NCBI GenBank assembly: GCA_013151865.1
Contig: JAADHN010000101.1
Span: forward strand, 1-36,160
DNA length: 36,160 nucleotides
From: Kiritimatiellota bacterium
GTDB taxonomy: Bacteria > Verrucomicrobiota > Lentisphaeria > Oligosphaerales > JAADHN01
Direction of reading: 5' to 3'
Below are positions 36,009-36,160 of the stretch, one piece after another; within the stretch, counting starts at the first letter, position 1, and every line of letters begins with the position of its first letter. The translations under genes were made by a program, and so were the position numbers. The notes below the pieces were generated by a model. It ran no database searches, was not told where the DNA came from, and saw nothing but the letters and a program-made list of their open reading frames with translations.

Positions 36009-36160
36009 ATGACCAGCGGTGGTGCACTGGGCATCGTCGAGCAGTTCAATGTGGAAGTACCGATGCGGGACGGGACCGTGCTGCGGGGCAATCTCTGGCG
36101 CCCGGCCGCTCCCGGATCGTTTCCCGCCCTGCTGGTTCGGACGCCGTACGGCAAGGCGGG
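36009..36160 (+). CDS. CocE/NonD-family hydrolase (start only)
   Basis: The first 50 codons of a gene cut by the window end. The protein begins MTSGGALGIVEQFNVEVPMR and continues DGTVLRGNLWRP, then PALLVRTPYGK. This is the N-terminus of the X-Pro dipeptidyl-peptidase/CocE (peptidase S15) alpha/beta-hydrolase family, which includes esterases and acylases. The catalytic Ser is outside the window. AAAGGA eight bases before the ATG supports the start. Confidence 0.8.
   Translation, partial: MTSGGALGIVEQFNVEVPMRDGTVLRGNLWRPAAPGSFPALLVRTPYGKA

Overview
The window is GC-rich bacterial chromosome, most likely from the PVC superphylum and probably Lentisphaerota or a relative. The main reason is a set of three H-X9-DG prepilin-like proteins whose N-termini read [13 protein letters not shown] and whose C-termini carry DGHVKW. 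This family is typical of Lentisphaerota, Planctomycetota and Verrucomicrobiota. A sulfatase, large secreted carbohydrate-active proteins with LamG-type ends, and a 'GWNL' repeat protein fit the same picture. The phylum call is inference. No tRNA, rRNA, CRISPR array or insertion sequence was recognised.

Layout. Positions 1-5.5 kb (minus strand) hold a doubtful broken frame at the window edge, an O-antigen-ligase-like membrane protein with TPRs, rpsT (S20) and a UvrD/Rep-type helicase. Positions 5.7-9.2 kb (plus) hold two tandem prepilin-like genes with similar 5' leaders, separated by a terminator-like hairpin, then a sulfatase interrupted by a frameshift. Next comes miaA (minus), a 1241-residue secreted glycoside-hydrolase-like protein (plus), and a long minus-strand block. 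In transcription order that block is an EF-G paralogue, nadA, fumC, an M14 carboxypeptidase, a divergent beta-ketoacyl-ACP synthase, an acyl carrier protein and thyX.

Positions 25.4-30.4 kb (plus) hold a PP2C phosphatase, a GT39/ArnT-like membrane glycosyltransferase, a cysteine-rich FMN reductase and a UroD-like protein. Facing them on the minus strand are an acyl-ACP thioesterase and a secreted WbsX/GH99-like protein flanked by LamG-like domains. The window closes with a third prepilin-like gene behind a near-consensus promoter and the first 50 codons of a CocE/NonD-type hydrolase.

How it fits together. Housekeeping genes (rpsT, uvrD-like, miaA, thyX, fumC, nadA) alternate with genes for a polysaccharide-oriented lifestyle: sulfatase, two large secreted glycosidase-like proteins, surface glycan assembly and pseudopilin-like proteins. 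Three genes concern acyl-ACP chemistry: the ketosynthase and ACP are adjacent, and the thioesterase is 14 kb away. The most interesting items are the paired prepilin leaders, which look like a structured RNA element, the altered gate loop of the ketosynthase, and the broken sulfatase. No single large novel system is evident.
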